Assembly (NCBI GenBank): GCA_027484025.1
Contig: JAIXTI010000045.1
Span: 1 to 57,376, forward strand
Origin: a bacterium
Lineage (GTDB): Bacteria; Gemmatimonadota; Gemmatimonadetes; Gemmatimonadales; Gemmatimonadaceae
DNA: 57,376 nt
Direction: 5' to 3'
The translations under genes were made by a program, and so were the position numbers. Position 1 is the stretch's first letter, and each line of letters begins with the position of its first letter. The notes under the pieces were generated by a model. The model worked only from the letters and a program-made list of their open reading frames with translations. It had not been told where the DNA came from and made no database searches. This document shows positions 23,495 through 31,948 of this stretch, in pieces.

Positions 23495-26020
23495 ATGGCT
23501 CGTATCACTCCGCTAGCGGTGCTGTCGCTGGCCGCCGGCCTTGGCGCCACCTGGCTTGGCGCGCGCGGTGTCGGTGAGGTCCCGCCGCTTGGCGCGCTGC
23601 TCTCTCCATCGGTTGGCCTGTGGATCAATGCCGCCGATGATCTGCCGGAGACTGCCACCGCCAGGATCGCGGCGCTCGGCGACAACGTCGACATCCGCTA
23701 CGACGCGCGCAGTGTGCCGCACATCTTCGCGAAGACCGATCTCGATGCCGTGCGGGCCCTCGGCTACGTCGTCGCGCGTGACCGGCTTTTCCAGCTCGAG
23801 CTGCAGTCGCGCGCCGGCGAAGGCACGCTCACCGAACTCGTGAACGACGTGGCGCTGCCGGCCGACCAGGAGACGCGCCGATTGGGCATGCCGCGCGCGG
23901 CCGAGCTGCGCATGCGCGACATGGATACGACGGGCACGCTCTACAAGATTCTGCGCGCGTATGCCGACGGCATCAACGCGTATCGCACGTCGCTCTCCAC
24001 GGCGCAACTCCCCATGGAGTACAAGCTGCTGCAGAAGACGCCGCGCGAATGGTTGCCCATTCACTCCATGCATCTGCTGAACCGCATGGGGTACACGCTC
24101 GCGCATTCGCCGCTCGAGCTCGACTTGCTCACGGCGCGTTCACTGGTGGGCGACAGCGCCGCGCGCGCGTTCTGGGATAGCTCGTCACCGGTTCAGGAGC
24201 CCATTCAGCCGGCGCCGCGTTCGGCTCCGCGTGAAGCGTTGGTGTCGCTCCCTGCGCCCGGCGCGCCCGACAGTGCGGCCATGCGCATGGTCGCGTCGCT
24301 AGGCAGCAACGCCGGGCCACTCCTGTGGTCGCGGGATGCCTCGTTACCCAGTAGCGATCGCGCGGCCATGCAGCAGGAGCTGGCGTTCGCGTCGAACAAC
24401 TGGGCGGTGTCACCGTCGCGCAGTGCGAGTGGCAAGGCGCTGCTGGCCGGTGATCCGCATTTGGAATTGACGTTGCCGAGCATCTGGTTCGAAGTGCATC
24501 TGGTGGTGCCCGGCGTGATGGATGTGGGTGGCGTGACGATTCCCGGCCTCCCCGGCGTGACGATCGGGTACACGCGTGCGTTCGCGTGGAGCTTCACCAA
24601 CACCGGCGCCGACGTGATGGACTTCTGGCGCGAGACGGTGAACGATGCGGCGCGTCCAACGAGCTACGAACTGGATGGTGCGCAGCAGCCGCTGGAGTCG
24701 CGCGTGGAGCAGTACCGCGACAAGAGCGGCCGTCTCATTGCGACCGACACGGTGTACTACACGCATCGCGGCCCCATGAACAAGCAGGGGCGCGAGTGGC
24801 TTTCCATGCGGTGGACGGTGCTGGAGGCGGGCAACGAACTGCTGGGCTTCTACCAGGGCCTGCATGCGACCACCGCCGAAGCGTTTCTCGATTCGCTGGC
24901 GGCGTATTATCGCGCGCCGTCGCAGAACATGATCGTGGCCGATACGGCCGGCACGATTGCCATTCGCAGCACGGGGTTGCATCCCATTCGCGCACGGCGC
25001 GGCCGCGGGACGGAAATTCTCGAAGGGAATACCCGCGCCAACGACTGGGTCGGGTTCCGCAGTCTGGCGCAGTACCCGCAGAGTGTGCGCCCGGCCCAAG
25101 GGTATCTCGCGTCGGCCAACCAGGAGCCCATCGATCCGCAGCTCGACTCGTTGTATCTGGGTACCGACCCGCACTACGAAATCTGGCGCGCGTTGCAGAT
25201 CAACCGCCTGCTGCGCGCCGACAGCAGCATGACGCCCGACAAGATGCGCGCGTTCCACACCAATCCCGGCAGCGTACGCGCCGACCGATTGGCGCCGGCC
25301 TTCGTGGCGGCAGCGACAGCGCGGGTAGCGAAGGGCGATACGTCGCGCGCGTTGGCGTCGGCGCTCAAGGTGCTCGGTGCGTGGGATCGTCGGTACACGC
25401 GAGACAACACCGGCGCGCGACTGTTTGAAAATGCGGTTGGTCAGTTGAGCGGTTTGCTCTGGGACGAGTTCATTCCCAAGGGGAAGGACGCGCCCGAAGT
25501 GCGCCCGTCGGAATCGCGATTGTTGCAGTTGATCGCCGATTCCACGAGCCGGTGGTGGGACGACCGCCGCACCGCCGCGGTCGTGGAAGATCGTGACGCG
25601 TTGCTGTCGCGCGCGCTGGTGGCTGCATATGACGGGTTGGTGAAGCAGTACGGCGATCCGTCGACCACGCCGTGGACGTGGGGGACGGTTTCGCCGGCGC
25701 AGCCGCGTCATGTGTTGCGGTTGCCGGGTTTCAGTGCGCCGCCCACGCCAATTGACGGCGGCCGCGGCACACTCAACCCGTCGGTCGGCTCGCAGTATGC
25801 CAACTTCGGCGCAAGCTGGCGCATGGTGGTGGAGCTCGACGCGCAGCCGCGCATTCGCGCCGTGTATCCCGGCGGACAGAGCGGGAATCCGGCGAGCCCG
25901 CGCTATCTCGATCGCTTCGCGATGTGGACCAACGGGCAGCTCGACAGCGTGCGCACGCCGCGCACGGCGGCAGATCTTCCGGCGCGCGACACGCGCGCGA
26001 CGCTTACACTCACCCGCTGA
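23495..26020 (+). CDS. Penicillin acylase family protein (Ntn hydrolase)
   Basis: 841 aa with a signal peptide (RITPLAVLSLAAGLGATWLG). The precursor would be split autocatalytically before Ser300 in the motif FASNNWAVSPSRS, giving the N-terminal nucleophile of the beta chain. GDPHLELTLPSIWFEVHL, GVTIPGLPGVTIGYTR and FAWSFTNTGADVMDF follow, as in the S45 family. Such enzymes cleave amides including beta-lactam side chains and acyl-homoserine lactones; the actual substrate is unknown. Periplasmic location. The following small membrane gene starts 8 nt downstream. Confidence 0.92.
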   Translation: MARITPLAVLSLAAGLGATWLGARGVGEVPPLGALLSPSVGLWINAADDLPETATARIAALGDNVDIRYDARSVPHIFAKTDLDAVRALGYVVARDRLFQLELQSRAGEGTLTELVNDVALPADQETRRLGMPRAAELRMRDMDTTGTLYKILRAYADGINAYRTSLSTAQLPMEYKLLQKTPREWLPIHSMHLLNRMGYTLAHSPLELDLLTARSLVGDSAARAFWDSSSPVQEPIQPAPRSAPREALVSLPAPGAPDSAAMRMVASLGSNAGPLLWSRDASLPSSDRAAMQQELAFASNNWAVSPSRSASGKALLAGDPHLELTLPSIWFEVHLVVPGVMDVGGVTIPGLPGVTIGYTRAFAWSFTNTGADVMDFWRETVNDAARPTSYELDGAQQPLESRVEQYRDKSGRLIATDTVYYTHRGPMNKQGREWLSMRWTVLEAGNELLGFYQGLHATTAEAFLDSLAAYYRAPSQNMIVADTAGTIAIRSTGLHPIRARRGRGTEILEGNTRANDWVGFRSLAQYPQSVRPAQGYLASANQEPIDPQLDSLYLGTDPHYEIWRALQINRLLRADSSMTPDKMRAFHTNPGSVRADRLAPAFVAAATARVAKGDTSRALASALKVLGAWDRRYTRDNTGARLFENAVGQLSGLLWDEFIPKGKDAPEVRPSESRLLQLIADSTSRWWDDRRTAAVVEDRDALLSRALVAAYDGLVKQYGDPSTTPWTWGTVSPAQPRHVLRLPGFSAPPTPIDGGRGTLNPSVGSQYANFGASWRMVVELDAQPRIRAVYPGGQSGNPASPRYLDRFAMWTNGQLDSVRTPRTAADLPARDTRATLTLTR

Positions 26021-26028
26021 GGCGCGCG

Positions 26029-26376
26029 ATGTCCAAGACTCCGTTGTTCATCACGGCGCTCGTCCTGCAGGTCGCGGCGCAGGCACTCGGCGGCGTGTGG
26101 GGCGCCGCCATAGGTGGCGTGCTCATTGGCGCGGCACTCCGTCGCAAAGGCGCATTCACGATCGGCTTCGGCGCGGCGGCGTTGGCGTGTGCGCTGTTGC
26201 TGGCCACGATCGCGCTCCGCGGTGGAAACGTATTGGGTTTCGCGCCCATGCTCGGCGGCAACTTCAGCATTCCCGGGTGGGGCGTGCTGCTGGCGACGCT
26301 GTTGCTGCCGGCCTTGCAAGCGGGCGGCTTGGCGGGCGGGGCGAGCGCGCTGTTGCAGCAGGGGCGGAATCGCTAA
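26029..26376 (+). CDS. Small membrane protein, unknown function
   Basis: 115 aa with four hydrophobic segments rich in Gly and Ala (for example ALVLQVAAQALGGVWGAAIG and VLLATLLLPALQAGG), ending GRNR. No family recognised. ATG 26029 lies 8 nt after the penicillin acylase stop, so co-transcription is likely. A palindromic repeat follows its stop. Confidence 0.65.
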   Translation: MSKTPLFITALVLQVAAQALGGVWGAAIGGVLIGAALRRKGAFTIGFGAAALACALLLATIALRGGNVLGFAPMLGGNFSIPGWGVLLATLLLPALQAGGLAGGASALLQQGRNR

Positions 26377-26409
26377 CTGCAGTTCCCCCGTTCCTGCCAC
26401 CTGTAGTTT

Positions 26410-26482
26410 CTGCCGTCCGCCGTCTCGGCGCGACGCCGTGGCATCGCGCCGAGGCGGCAGACCGCAGGGTTTTAGACGGCAG
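26410..26482. repeat. REP-like palindromic element E, copy 1
   Basis: A 73-bp element with outer arms CTGCCGTC and GACGGCAG and an inner long palindrome (CTCGGCGCGA...TCGCGCCGAG). It matches copy 2 at 37580-37653 with about eight differences by eye. It lies between the convergent ends of a membrane protein gene and the MBL-fold gene and could terminate both. Confidence 0.85.
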
Positions 26483-26495
26483 GGGCGCAGGGGTG

Positions 26496-27455
26496 TTACT
26501 TCAGGGTGCCGTCGAGTTCCGCCCACACGCGCCGTACCGCGATGGGGCCTTGTTGATCCGCGAGGAACCACGTGCCGACGTCGCCCCAGTTCGCGCGCTT
26601 GGCGGCGTCGTCTTGCGAAAGCCCGAGCGCGCGAAGGCGCTTCACTTCGGCGATGACCGACGTAATGGCGTCGCGGAACGTCACGAGTTCTTCGCGTGAG
26701 CGCTTGTCCTTTTCGATGAAGCCGTGTCCCGGCACGTAGCGCTTCACGCGTGGCAGTAGGAGCGCGGCGTCGATCGTGCGCGCCCATTCGGTGGGATAGG
26801 CCGAGCGCATGGCCGGAAAGACGCGATTGAGATACGCCTCGCTCATGAACAGGATCTGTTCCTTGGGGAGGTGCACCATCAGGTCACCGCCGGTGTGGGC
26901 GCGTCCCATGAAGCGCACGACCACCTGTGTGGTGCCGAGGTCGATGGTCTGCTCGGTGCCGGTCATCGCGGTGGGTGGTACGATCACCGCACGGCCCGCG
27001 GTGGCGGCGGCGGAGTCGCGCTTGAGTTGCGCGAGTGATGTGGGGTGCACGACCCACGTGAGTCCCGTGGGCAACACGTTGTTGCCAGCGGTGTGATCAC
27101 CGTGGTCGCTTCCGACGACGTACCACTTGATGGGCAGTGGCGTAATGGTGCGGATGCGATCGAGCATCGTCTGCGTCGCGGCCGCTGAACCTTGTGCATC
27201 GGCAATCAGCACACCGTCTTTGCCGAGCACGATGAGGCTGACCGTGGTGAACCCGGGTTGGCGGATTTCCTCGTAGCCGTACACGTGCTTCGTGAGTTTG
27301 ACGAGGCGCGGGAACGCGGTAAGCGGCACGCCACGCACGGCGGGATCGGCGGTGCGCACCTGCGCACGTGCGGCCGAAGGGAGCAGGGCGCCGGCGGTCG
27401 CCGCGATGAGGAGTGCGGTCGCCAGCGTGCGGACGCGGACACGGGGAAAGGTCAT
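26496..27455 (-). CDS. Secreted MBL-fold metallo-hydrolase
   Basis: 319 aa with a signal peptide (TLATALLIAATAGALLPSAA, cleavage near ARAQ). The metal motif is GSDHGDHTAGN, so the first His of the usual HxHxDH is a Ser and the second zinc site keeps Asp-His. The other metal residues are RAHTGGDLMVH and VPGHG. The overall pattern resembles SoxH/QhpG-type or B3-like hydrolases. Leaderless expression is probable: a good promoter ends 5 nt before the ATG. Confidence 0.87.
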   Translation of the reverse strand: MTFPRVRVRTLATALLIAATAGALLPSAARAQVRTADPAVRGVPLTAFPRLVKLTKHVYGYEEIRQPGFTTVSLIVLGKDGVLIADAQGSAAATQTMLDRIRTITPLPIKWYVVGSDHGDHTAGNNVLPTGLTWVVHPTSLAQLKRDSAAATAGRAVIVPPTAMTGTEQTIDLGTTQVVVRFMGRAHTGGDLMVHLPKEQILFMSEAYLNRVFPAMRSAYPTEWARTIDAALLLPRVKRYVPGHGFIEKDKRSREELVTFRDAITSVIAEVKRLRALGLSQDDAAKRANWGDVGTWFLADQQGPIAVRRVWAELDGTLK

Positions 27456-27460
27456 CCCCG

Positions 27461-27489
27461 ATTATGCGGCGTGTACGGCAGCAGGGCAA
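27461..27489 (-). promoter_or_regulatory. Promoter of the MBL-fold gene, leaderless arrangement
   Basis: Minus strand TTGCCC (27484-27489), a 17-nt spacer, CATAAT (27461-27466), then 5 nt to the ATG at 27455. Transcription would start at or just inside the start codon, and no Shine-Dalgarno is present. Confidence 0.65.
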
Positions 27490-27635
27490 ACGTGCGCGGG
27501 CCCCGGCCACCGGCGCGGGCGGGGCGAGTCGTGACACTCGCTGTCTCGCGCGACCGGGCGCCGCGACCTACAATGTCTGTCGCAGCCGCGTCATGGTTGC
27601 TCCCACCGTGTGTCCCCACCCTGACTCCCCCCGCC

Positions 27636-28361
27636 ATGCCGTCGACTGTCGTCGGTGAATTCCTGGGCACGATCGTCCTGCTGCTTCTTGGCAACGGCGT
27701 CGTCGCCAACGTGTTGCTCACCGATACCAAGGGACACGGTGGCGGGTGGATCGTGATTACCGCGGGATGGGCGTTCGCCGTGATGTCCGGCGGCATGGTG
27801 GCGGTGGCGCTCGGCGCCCCTGGAGAACTCAACCCGGCGGTGTCGATCGCGAATATCGTCATGGGCGTCTACCCCCTCGCCACCGGGCTCGCCCACGTGG
27901 GCGCGCAAATGCTCGGGGCGATACTCGGGGCAACGCTGGTGTGGTTGCACTATCTGCCGCACTGGACGCGCACGACGGACCAGGGGCTGATTCTCGCGTG
28001 CTATTGCAACGCGCCGGCGGTTCGGTCGACGCTTCCCAATCTTCTCGCTGAAGTGATCGGAACTGCGGTGCTCGTGATCGTCGCCGGCGCCATCGGCGCA
28101 CGCGGCGTCCTCGGTGACACCCCCGCCACGAACGTCGGCTCATTCTTGGTGGGCTGTCTGGTGTGGGGCATCGGCCTGTCACTCGGCGGACCGACTGGAT
28201 ACGCCATCAACCCCGCGCGGGATCTGGGGCCGCGGATTGCGCACGCGCTGTTGCCCATTGCTGGCAAAGGGGGGAGCGACTGGGGCTACGCGTGGATTCC
28301 TGTGCTCGGCCCAATCATCGGGGCGTGCTTGGCGGCGGCGCTCTGGGCGCGCTTGGCTTGA
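27636..28361 (+). CDS. Aquaglyceroporin (MIP family)
   Basis: 241 aa with six membrane helices and both pore half-helix motifs, GELNPAVSIAN and YAINPARDLGPR. The Asp after the second NPAR is the mark of glycerol facilitators (GlpF type) rather than strict water channels. A TACAAT box at 27569-27574 could be its -10, giving a leader of about 55 nt. An in-frame ATG at 27573 would overlap that box, so 27636 is preferred. The composite repeat begins directly after its TGA. Confidence 0.9.
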   Translation: MPSTVVGEFLGTIVLLLLGNGVVANVLLTDTKGHGGGWIVITAGWAFAVMSGGMVAVALGAPGELNPAVSIANIVMGVYPLATGLAHVGAQMLGAILGATLVWLHYLPHWTRTTDQGLILACYCNAPAVRSTLPNLLAEVIGTAVLVIVAGAIGARGVLGDTPATNVGSFLVGCLVWGIGLSLGGPTGYAINPARDLGPRIAHALLPIAGKGGSDWGYAWIPVLGPIIGACLAAALWARLA

Positions 28362-28703
28362 ACGGCGGGACTGCTACTGCGGTTCGGGTTTGAACTGCTA
28401 CTGCAGTGTCTGGACTGCCCCTGCGGTTCTGGACTGCCCCTGCGGTTAGGGAACACGGCGGTTTGGGTTTGAGCGGAAGCGCCCGTGGGCTTCGCCTCAC
28501 GGGCGCGGTTTTGGTGGTTGATATGACCGCCACTGCAGTTGCGGTAAGGTCAACCACCAAAGGAGTGCCGATCCGGCAACGCCGGTCGGCACTTTCCGTA
28601 GCGACCCGAAACCGCCGTGTTCCTCAACTGCAGGTGCCGTCCAGAACTGCAGTGGCAGTCCATCCACCGCAGTGGCGGTTCCAAACCCGAACCGCAGTAG
28701 CCG
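28362..28703. repeat. Composite inverted-repeat element B1
   Basis: The element fills the whole space between the aquaporin stop and the stop of the four-helix-bundle gene. Left arm 28364-28476 and right arm 28612-28703 are inverted copies built from about 20-nt units such as TGGACTGCCCCTGCGGTTC. Between them are a GC hairpin (28479-28506), a central stem TGGTGGTTGA/TCAACCACCA (28512-28521 and 28550-28559) and a third hairpin (28565-28592). The right arm extends into the last codons of the gene. Closely similar copies are B2 (29126-29470) and C (46562-46921). Confidence 0.9.
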
Positions 28704-29051
28704 TTACCGCAGTGTCTTCTGTAGGGCGAGAATCATTCGCTGCACCGTCGCCAAGTCATCGCGCAACTGAAGCGCGATGCGTATGTCGAAGAGCCCGCGG
28801 TTCATGAGGGTGACCAGGTGGCTGTCGGTTTCGTTGGCGCTGCCGAGCGCGATGCTGAGATAGCGGCGGAACTCTTTGGGCGTCCGCCGATTGCCCTCGG
28901 CGATATTCGCGGCAATCGATTCGGCGGACGCACGGATTTGCCGCACGGTATGCACGGACAGCCCAGCGGTACACGAGAGCGTCTCGCGCCAGATGATTTC
29001 GGAGATCAACTGCGCCGATTGCCACACTTTCAGTTTGTGATGATCAGTCAT
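28704..29051 (-). CDS. Four-helix-bundle protein (23S rRNA intervening-sequence protein family), copy 2
   Basis: 115 aa. It shows the hallmark LKVWQSAQLISEIIW start and SIAANIAEGNRRTPKEFRRY, then LSIALGSANETDSHLVTL. It is the same family as 812-1192 but clearly diverged, so this is not a recent duplication. It is enclosed by two copies of a composite inverted-repeat element, and its TAA stop lies within the repeat arm (GTTACCGC). TATCGT stands 6 nt before the ATG, a possible leaderless promoter. No rRNA, transposase or reverse transcriptase is nearby. The protein may bind the repeat DNA or RNA (hypothesis). Confidence 0.88.
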   Translation of the reverse strand: MTDHHKLKVWQSAQLISEIIWRETLSCTAGLSVHTVRQIRASAESIAANIAEGNRRTPKEFRRYLSIALGSANETDSHLVTLMNRGLFDIRIALQLRDDLATVQRMILALQKTLR

Positions 29052-29125
29052 CCGCCGACGATACGCGCTTCGGTCTACACGCGTGTCATCGTTTATTCGG
29101 GGGTTGGGCCAATCTTACGCGCCCC

Positions 29126-29470
29126 CTACTGCGGGACTGCAACTGCGGTTCGGGTTTGGAACTGCCACCGCAGTTGATGGACTGCCCCTGCGGTTCTGGA
29201 CTGCACCTGCAGTTGGGGAACACGGCGGTTCGGGTGTAATCGGTAGCGCCCGTGGGCTTCGCCTCACGGGCGCGGTTTTGGTGGTTGATATGACTGCCAC
29301 TGCAGTTGCGGTAAGGTCAACCACCAAAGGAGTGCCGATCCGGCAACGCCGGTCGGCATTTTCCACAGCGACCCCAATCCGCCGTGCTCCCTAACCGCAG
29401 GTGCAGTCCAGAACCGCAGTGGCAGTCCATCAACCGCAGTAGCATTTCCAAACCCGAACCGCAGTTGCAG
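29126..29470. repeat. Composite inverted-repeat element B2
   Basis: Same layout as B1: left arm 29126-29236, central stem at 29279-29288 and 29317-29326, and right arm 29383-29470 and on into the tgt stop region. The 150-bp core is almost identical to B1 by eye, including both hairpins. It begins about 75 nt upstream of the four-helix-bundle gene start and ends at the tgt stop codon (again within GTTACCGC). Confidence 0.9.
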
Positions 29471-30688
29471 TTACCGCTGTCCTTTAGCGCGATATCGCGC
29501 CAACCACGACGCACTCCACGACGCGAAATCGCCGAGCAAGAGGTGCTCGCGCGCCGAGTTCATGAGCGCCATGAGAAAGGTCAGGTTATGGAGCGCCAGA
29601 AGCCGCGGCCCCAGGGGCTCCTCGGTGACCATGAGATGCCGCAGATACGCGCGGTCGTACTGCGTGCACGCGGGGCATGCGCACTCGTCGGTGAGCGGAC
29701 GGCGGTCGGTGCGGTTGCTGCTCTTCTGGATCTGCACTTTGCCGTCGCGCGTGAACACGGTGCCGTGGCGGCCCATGCGCGTGGGCGCGACGCAGTCGAA
29801 GAGATCCATACCGCGCGAGACGGCTTCGAGCAGATCGTCGGGGAAACCGACGCCCATGAGATAGCGTGGCTTGTTCACCGGGAGCAACGGTGCGCACGTG
29901 TCGAACGTGTCGTACATCGCCTGCTTCGCTTCACCCACCGACAGGCCGCCTACGGCGATCCCTTCCCAGTCGCCGCTGTTCAGAATGCCCTCGATGGACG
30001 CCGTACGCAGGTCGGCGTAGGTGCCGCCCTGCACAATGGGAAAGAGCGCTTGCGGCGGTGCCACAACGTCGCGTTCCACGTCACTCGTGAACAGCGGCGG
30101 TGCGCCCTCGGGCACCACCAGCCCCGTGACGGGCGCGCGCCCCTCACGCGAGAGACGCTCGAACTCCACCCGGCACCGCTCCAGCCAGCGCAGGCTGCGC
30201 TGCATCGCGAGATATGAGGCGCGGTGCGCGGAGCCGCCTTCGATGAGTTCGTCGAGTTGCATGATGACGTCGGCGCCGATGTTGCGCTCGATCTGCATCA
30301 CCTTCTCGGGCGTGTACTGGTGTAGCGAGCCGTCGAGTTTGTTGCGGAACTCCACACCGGCTTCGTTCACCTGGCGATAGCGGGCAAGCGAAAACACCTG
30401 ATAGCCGCCGCTGTCCGTGAGCATGGGGCCATCCCAGCGGGCGAAGGCGTGTACGCCGCCGAAGGCGCGCACCATCTCGTCGCCCGGCCGCAGGTACAGA
30501 TGGTACGCGTTGGCCAGAATCATCTGCGCGCCAGCCGCGCGAATTTCCTGCATGGAGAGTCCGCGTACCGATGCATGCGTGCCCACCGGCATGAACGCCG
30601 GCGTCTCGATGGTACCGTGCGGGGTCGTGAACCAGCCGAGCCGCGCGTTGCCGTTCGCGTGGCTGTGACGAAAACCGAACGCCGTCAC
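29471..30688 (-). CDS. tgt: tRNA-guanine transglycosylase
   Basis: 405 aa. Tgt exchanges guanine 34 for preQ1 in GUN-anticodon tRNAs. Visible landmarks are LTDSGGYQVFSL (general acid/base Asp), LPIVQGGTYADLR (substrate pocket), nucleophile Asp in MDLFDCVAPTRMGRHG, and the zinc site CACPAC with a later Cys and His. It is longer at the C-terminus than many bacterial Tgt proteins but otherwise complete. The GTG start overlaps the TGA of the upstream HD gene (GTGA). Confidence 0.95.
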   Translation of the reverse strand: MTAFGFRHSHANGNARLGWFTTPHGTIETPAFMPVGTHASVRGLSMQEIRAAGAQMILANAYHLYLRPGDEMVRAFGGVHAFARWDGPMLTDSGGYQVFSLARYRQVNEAGVEFRNKLDGSLHQYTPEKVMQIERNIGADVIMQLDELIEGGSAHRASYLAMQRSLRWLERCRVEFERLSREGRAPVTGLVVPEGAPPLFTSDVERDVVAPPQALFPIVQGGTYADLRTASIEGILNSGDWEGIAVGGLSVGEAKQAMYDTFDTCAPLLPVNKPRYLMGVGFPDDLLEAVSRGMDLFDCVAPTRMGRHGTVFTRDGKVQIQKSSNRTDRRPLTDECACPACTQYDRAYLRHLMVTEEPLGPRLLALHNLTFLMALMNSAREHLLLGDFASWSASWLARYRAKGQR

Positions 30689-31287
30689 GAAGCCGGCGGC
30701 ATCGCGCGTGATTCCTGCGCACGCGCCCGACGCTCCGTTTCTTCGTCGAGCACGGCGCGAATGGTACGCAGCACCGGATCGTCCTTCGTATACTTCGCGC
30801 CGTACTCGAGGTTGAAACGGAAGTCGAAGTCGTCGGGCATCGCGCCCTGATTGTGCTGCAGAATGGTCTCGAGCTTGTCGAGCCCCTTGGCAATGCGCGC
30901 CTCGAGAGACGCGGCCTGCTCGTATTCATCCCACAAGGCCACGATTTCGTCGCGCACCGACGACGGCAGCGGCGTCGTGAGCTGCAGCAGATCACGACGT
31001 TCCTGCACCGACTTGTCGGGCATGTCGGCCTGCAGCTTGGCGGAGATGTCGCCGTTGATCGCCTCGCCCAGGTCGTGCACGATGCAGATGCGGAGCAGCT
31101 TGCCCACATCAACGCCGGGAAAGCGCGGCGCGACGACCATGGCCAGCAAACACAGACGCCACGTGTGCGACGCGACACTCTCCTGCTGACCGGTGGAGGT
31201 CCACGCGATGCGCGTCGTGTGCTTCAACGCCTCCGCGGCGCGAATGAAATCGAGAATGCCGTGCAGATCGGCAGCCGGAAAAGTCAT
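30685..31287 (-). CDS. HD-domain phosphohydrolase (YfbR/HDDC2-like)
   Basis: 200 aa. The HD motifs are His in VASHTWRLCLLAM, His-Asp in CIVHDLGEAINGD and a late Asp in KGLDKLETILQH, as in 5'-deoxynucleotidases of the YfbR/HDDC2 group. They act on nucleoside monophosphates using a divalent metal. Coupling to tgt by a 4-nt overlap is notable but may only reflect co-expression. ATG 31287 was chosen because longer frames contain no homologous sequence. Confidence 0.87.
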   Translation of the reverse strand: MTFPAADLHGILDFIRAAEALKHTTRIAWTSTGQQESVASHTWRLCLLAMVVAPRFPGVDVGKLLRICIVHDLGEAINGDISAKLQADMPDKSVQERRDLLQLTTPLPSSVRDEIVALWDEYEQAASLEARIAKGLDKLETILQHNQGAMPDDFDFRFNLEYGAKYTKDDPVLRTIRAVLDEETERRARAQESRAMPPAS

Positions 31288-31303
31288 GCTGAAGTGTAGT
31301 CGG

Positions 31304-31843
31304 TCAGCGGACCGGTGCGCCCTTGCCCATCCAGCGCGCCACGGCCGCCGCGCCACCATGGCGCACGAGCCAGGCGAACACCATGGTGCGCGTGAGTCGC
31401 CCCGCAAGCAGGGCGAGGAAAAAGGCGGGGAAGGGAACGCCCGCCGCCCCCGAGGCAATGCTCGTGAGTTTGGTGGACAGGGGACTCATGGTGCTGGCGA
31501 AGATCATCCAGCCGCCCCACTCGGCCAATCGCGCGCGATAGGTGTCGAGGGCCGCTGGTGACACGTTGGTGATGCGCGACAGCGGTCCCTCGAGCAACGC
31601 CAATGCCTCGGCGCCGGCCCAGTAGAGCACCACGCTCCCGACGACGGTCCCGGCCGTCGCGACCAGCGCCAGCCGGTACGCGCGTTCGGGACGCGCCAGT
31701 GCGAGCGGCAAAAAGAACAGGTCGGCCACCCCGGGGAAAACCACGCCCTGCAGCAACCCCCACCCAAAGACCACGCGGTCTGACCAACCGGCGTCGGCCC
31801 ACTGCTGAAGGCGCGCGTGGAGGCGGGAGACAAAATGGGGCAT
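31304..31843 (-). CDS. YqaA/SNARE-associated (DedA-like) membrane protein
   Basis: 179 aa with about five hydrophobic segments. GVVFPGVADLFFLPLALARP, GSVVLYWAGAEAL and FASTMSPLSTKLTSIASGAAG match the VTT/YqaA group, whose relatives are lipid scramblases or flippases. It lies 16 nt upstream of the HD gene in the same direction. A divergent ABC exporter begins about 105 nt away. Confidence 0.82.
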   Translation of the reverse strand: MPHFVSRLHARLQQWADAGWSDRVVFGWGLLQGVVFPGVADLFFLPLALARPERAYRLALVATAGTVVGSVVLYWAGAEALALLEGPLSRITNVSPAALDTYRARLAEWGGWMIFASTMSPLSTKLTSIASGAAGVPFPAFFLALLAGRLTRTMVFAWLVRHGGAAAVARWMGKGAPVR

Positions 31844-31948
31844 CACGGAAAGTACGCGGAGCGGAGAAACGGCCAACCCCGCCCGTCCGTATGGGCCCTG
31901 ATCTCCACTATCTTTCCCACTCGCCCCCACGTCACCCACCGGGACTCC

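Noticed and set aside
28704..29051. Avd of a diversity-generating retroelement
   Set aside because: There is no reverse transcriptase, template repeat or variable target gene in the window.
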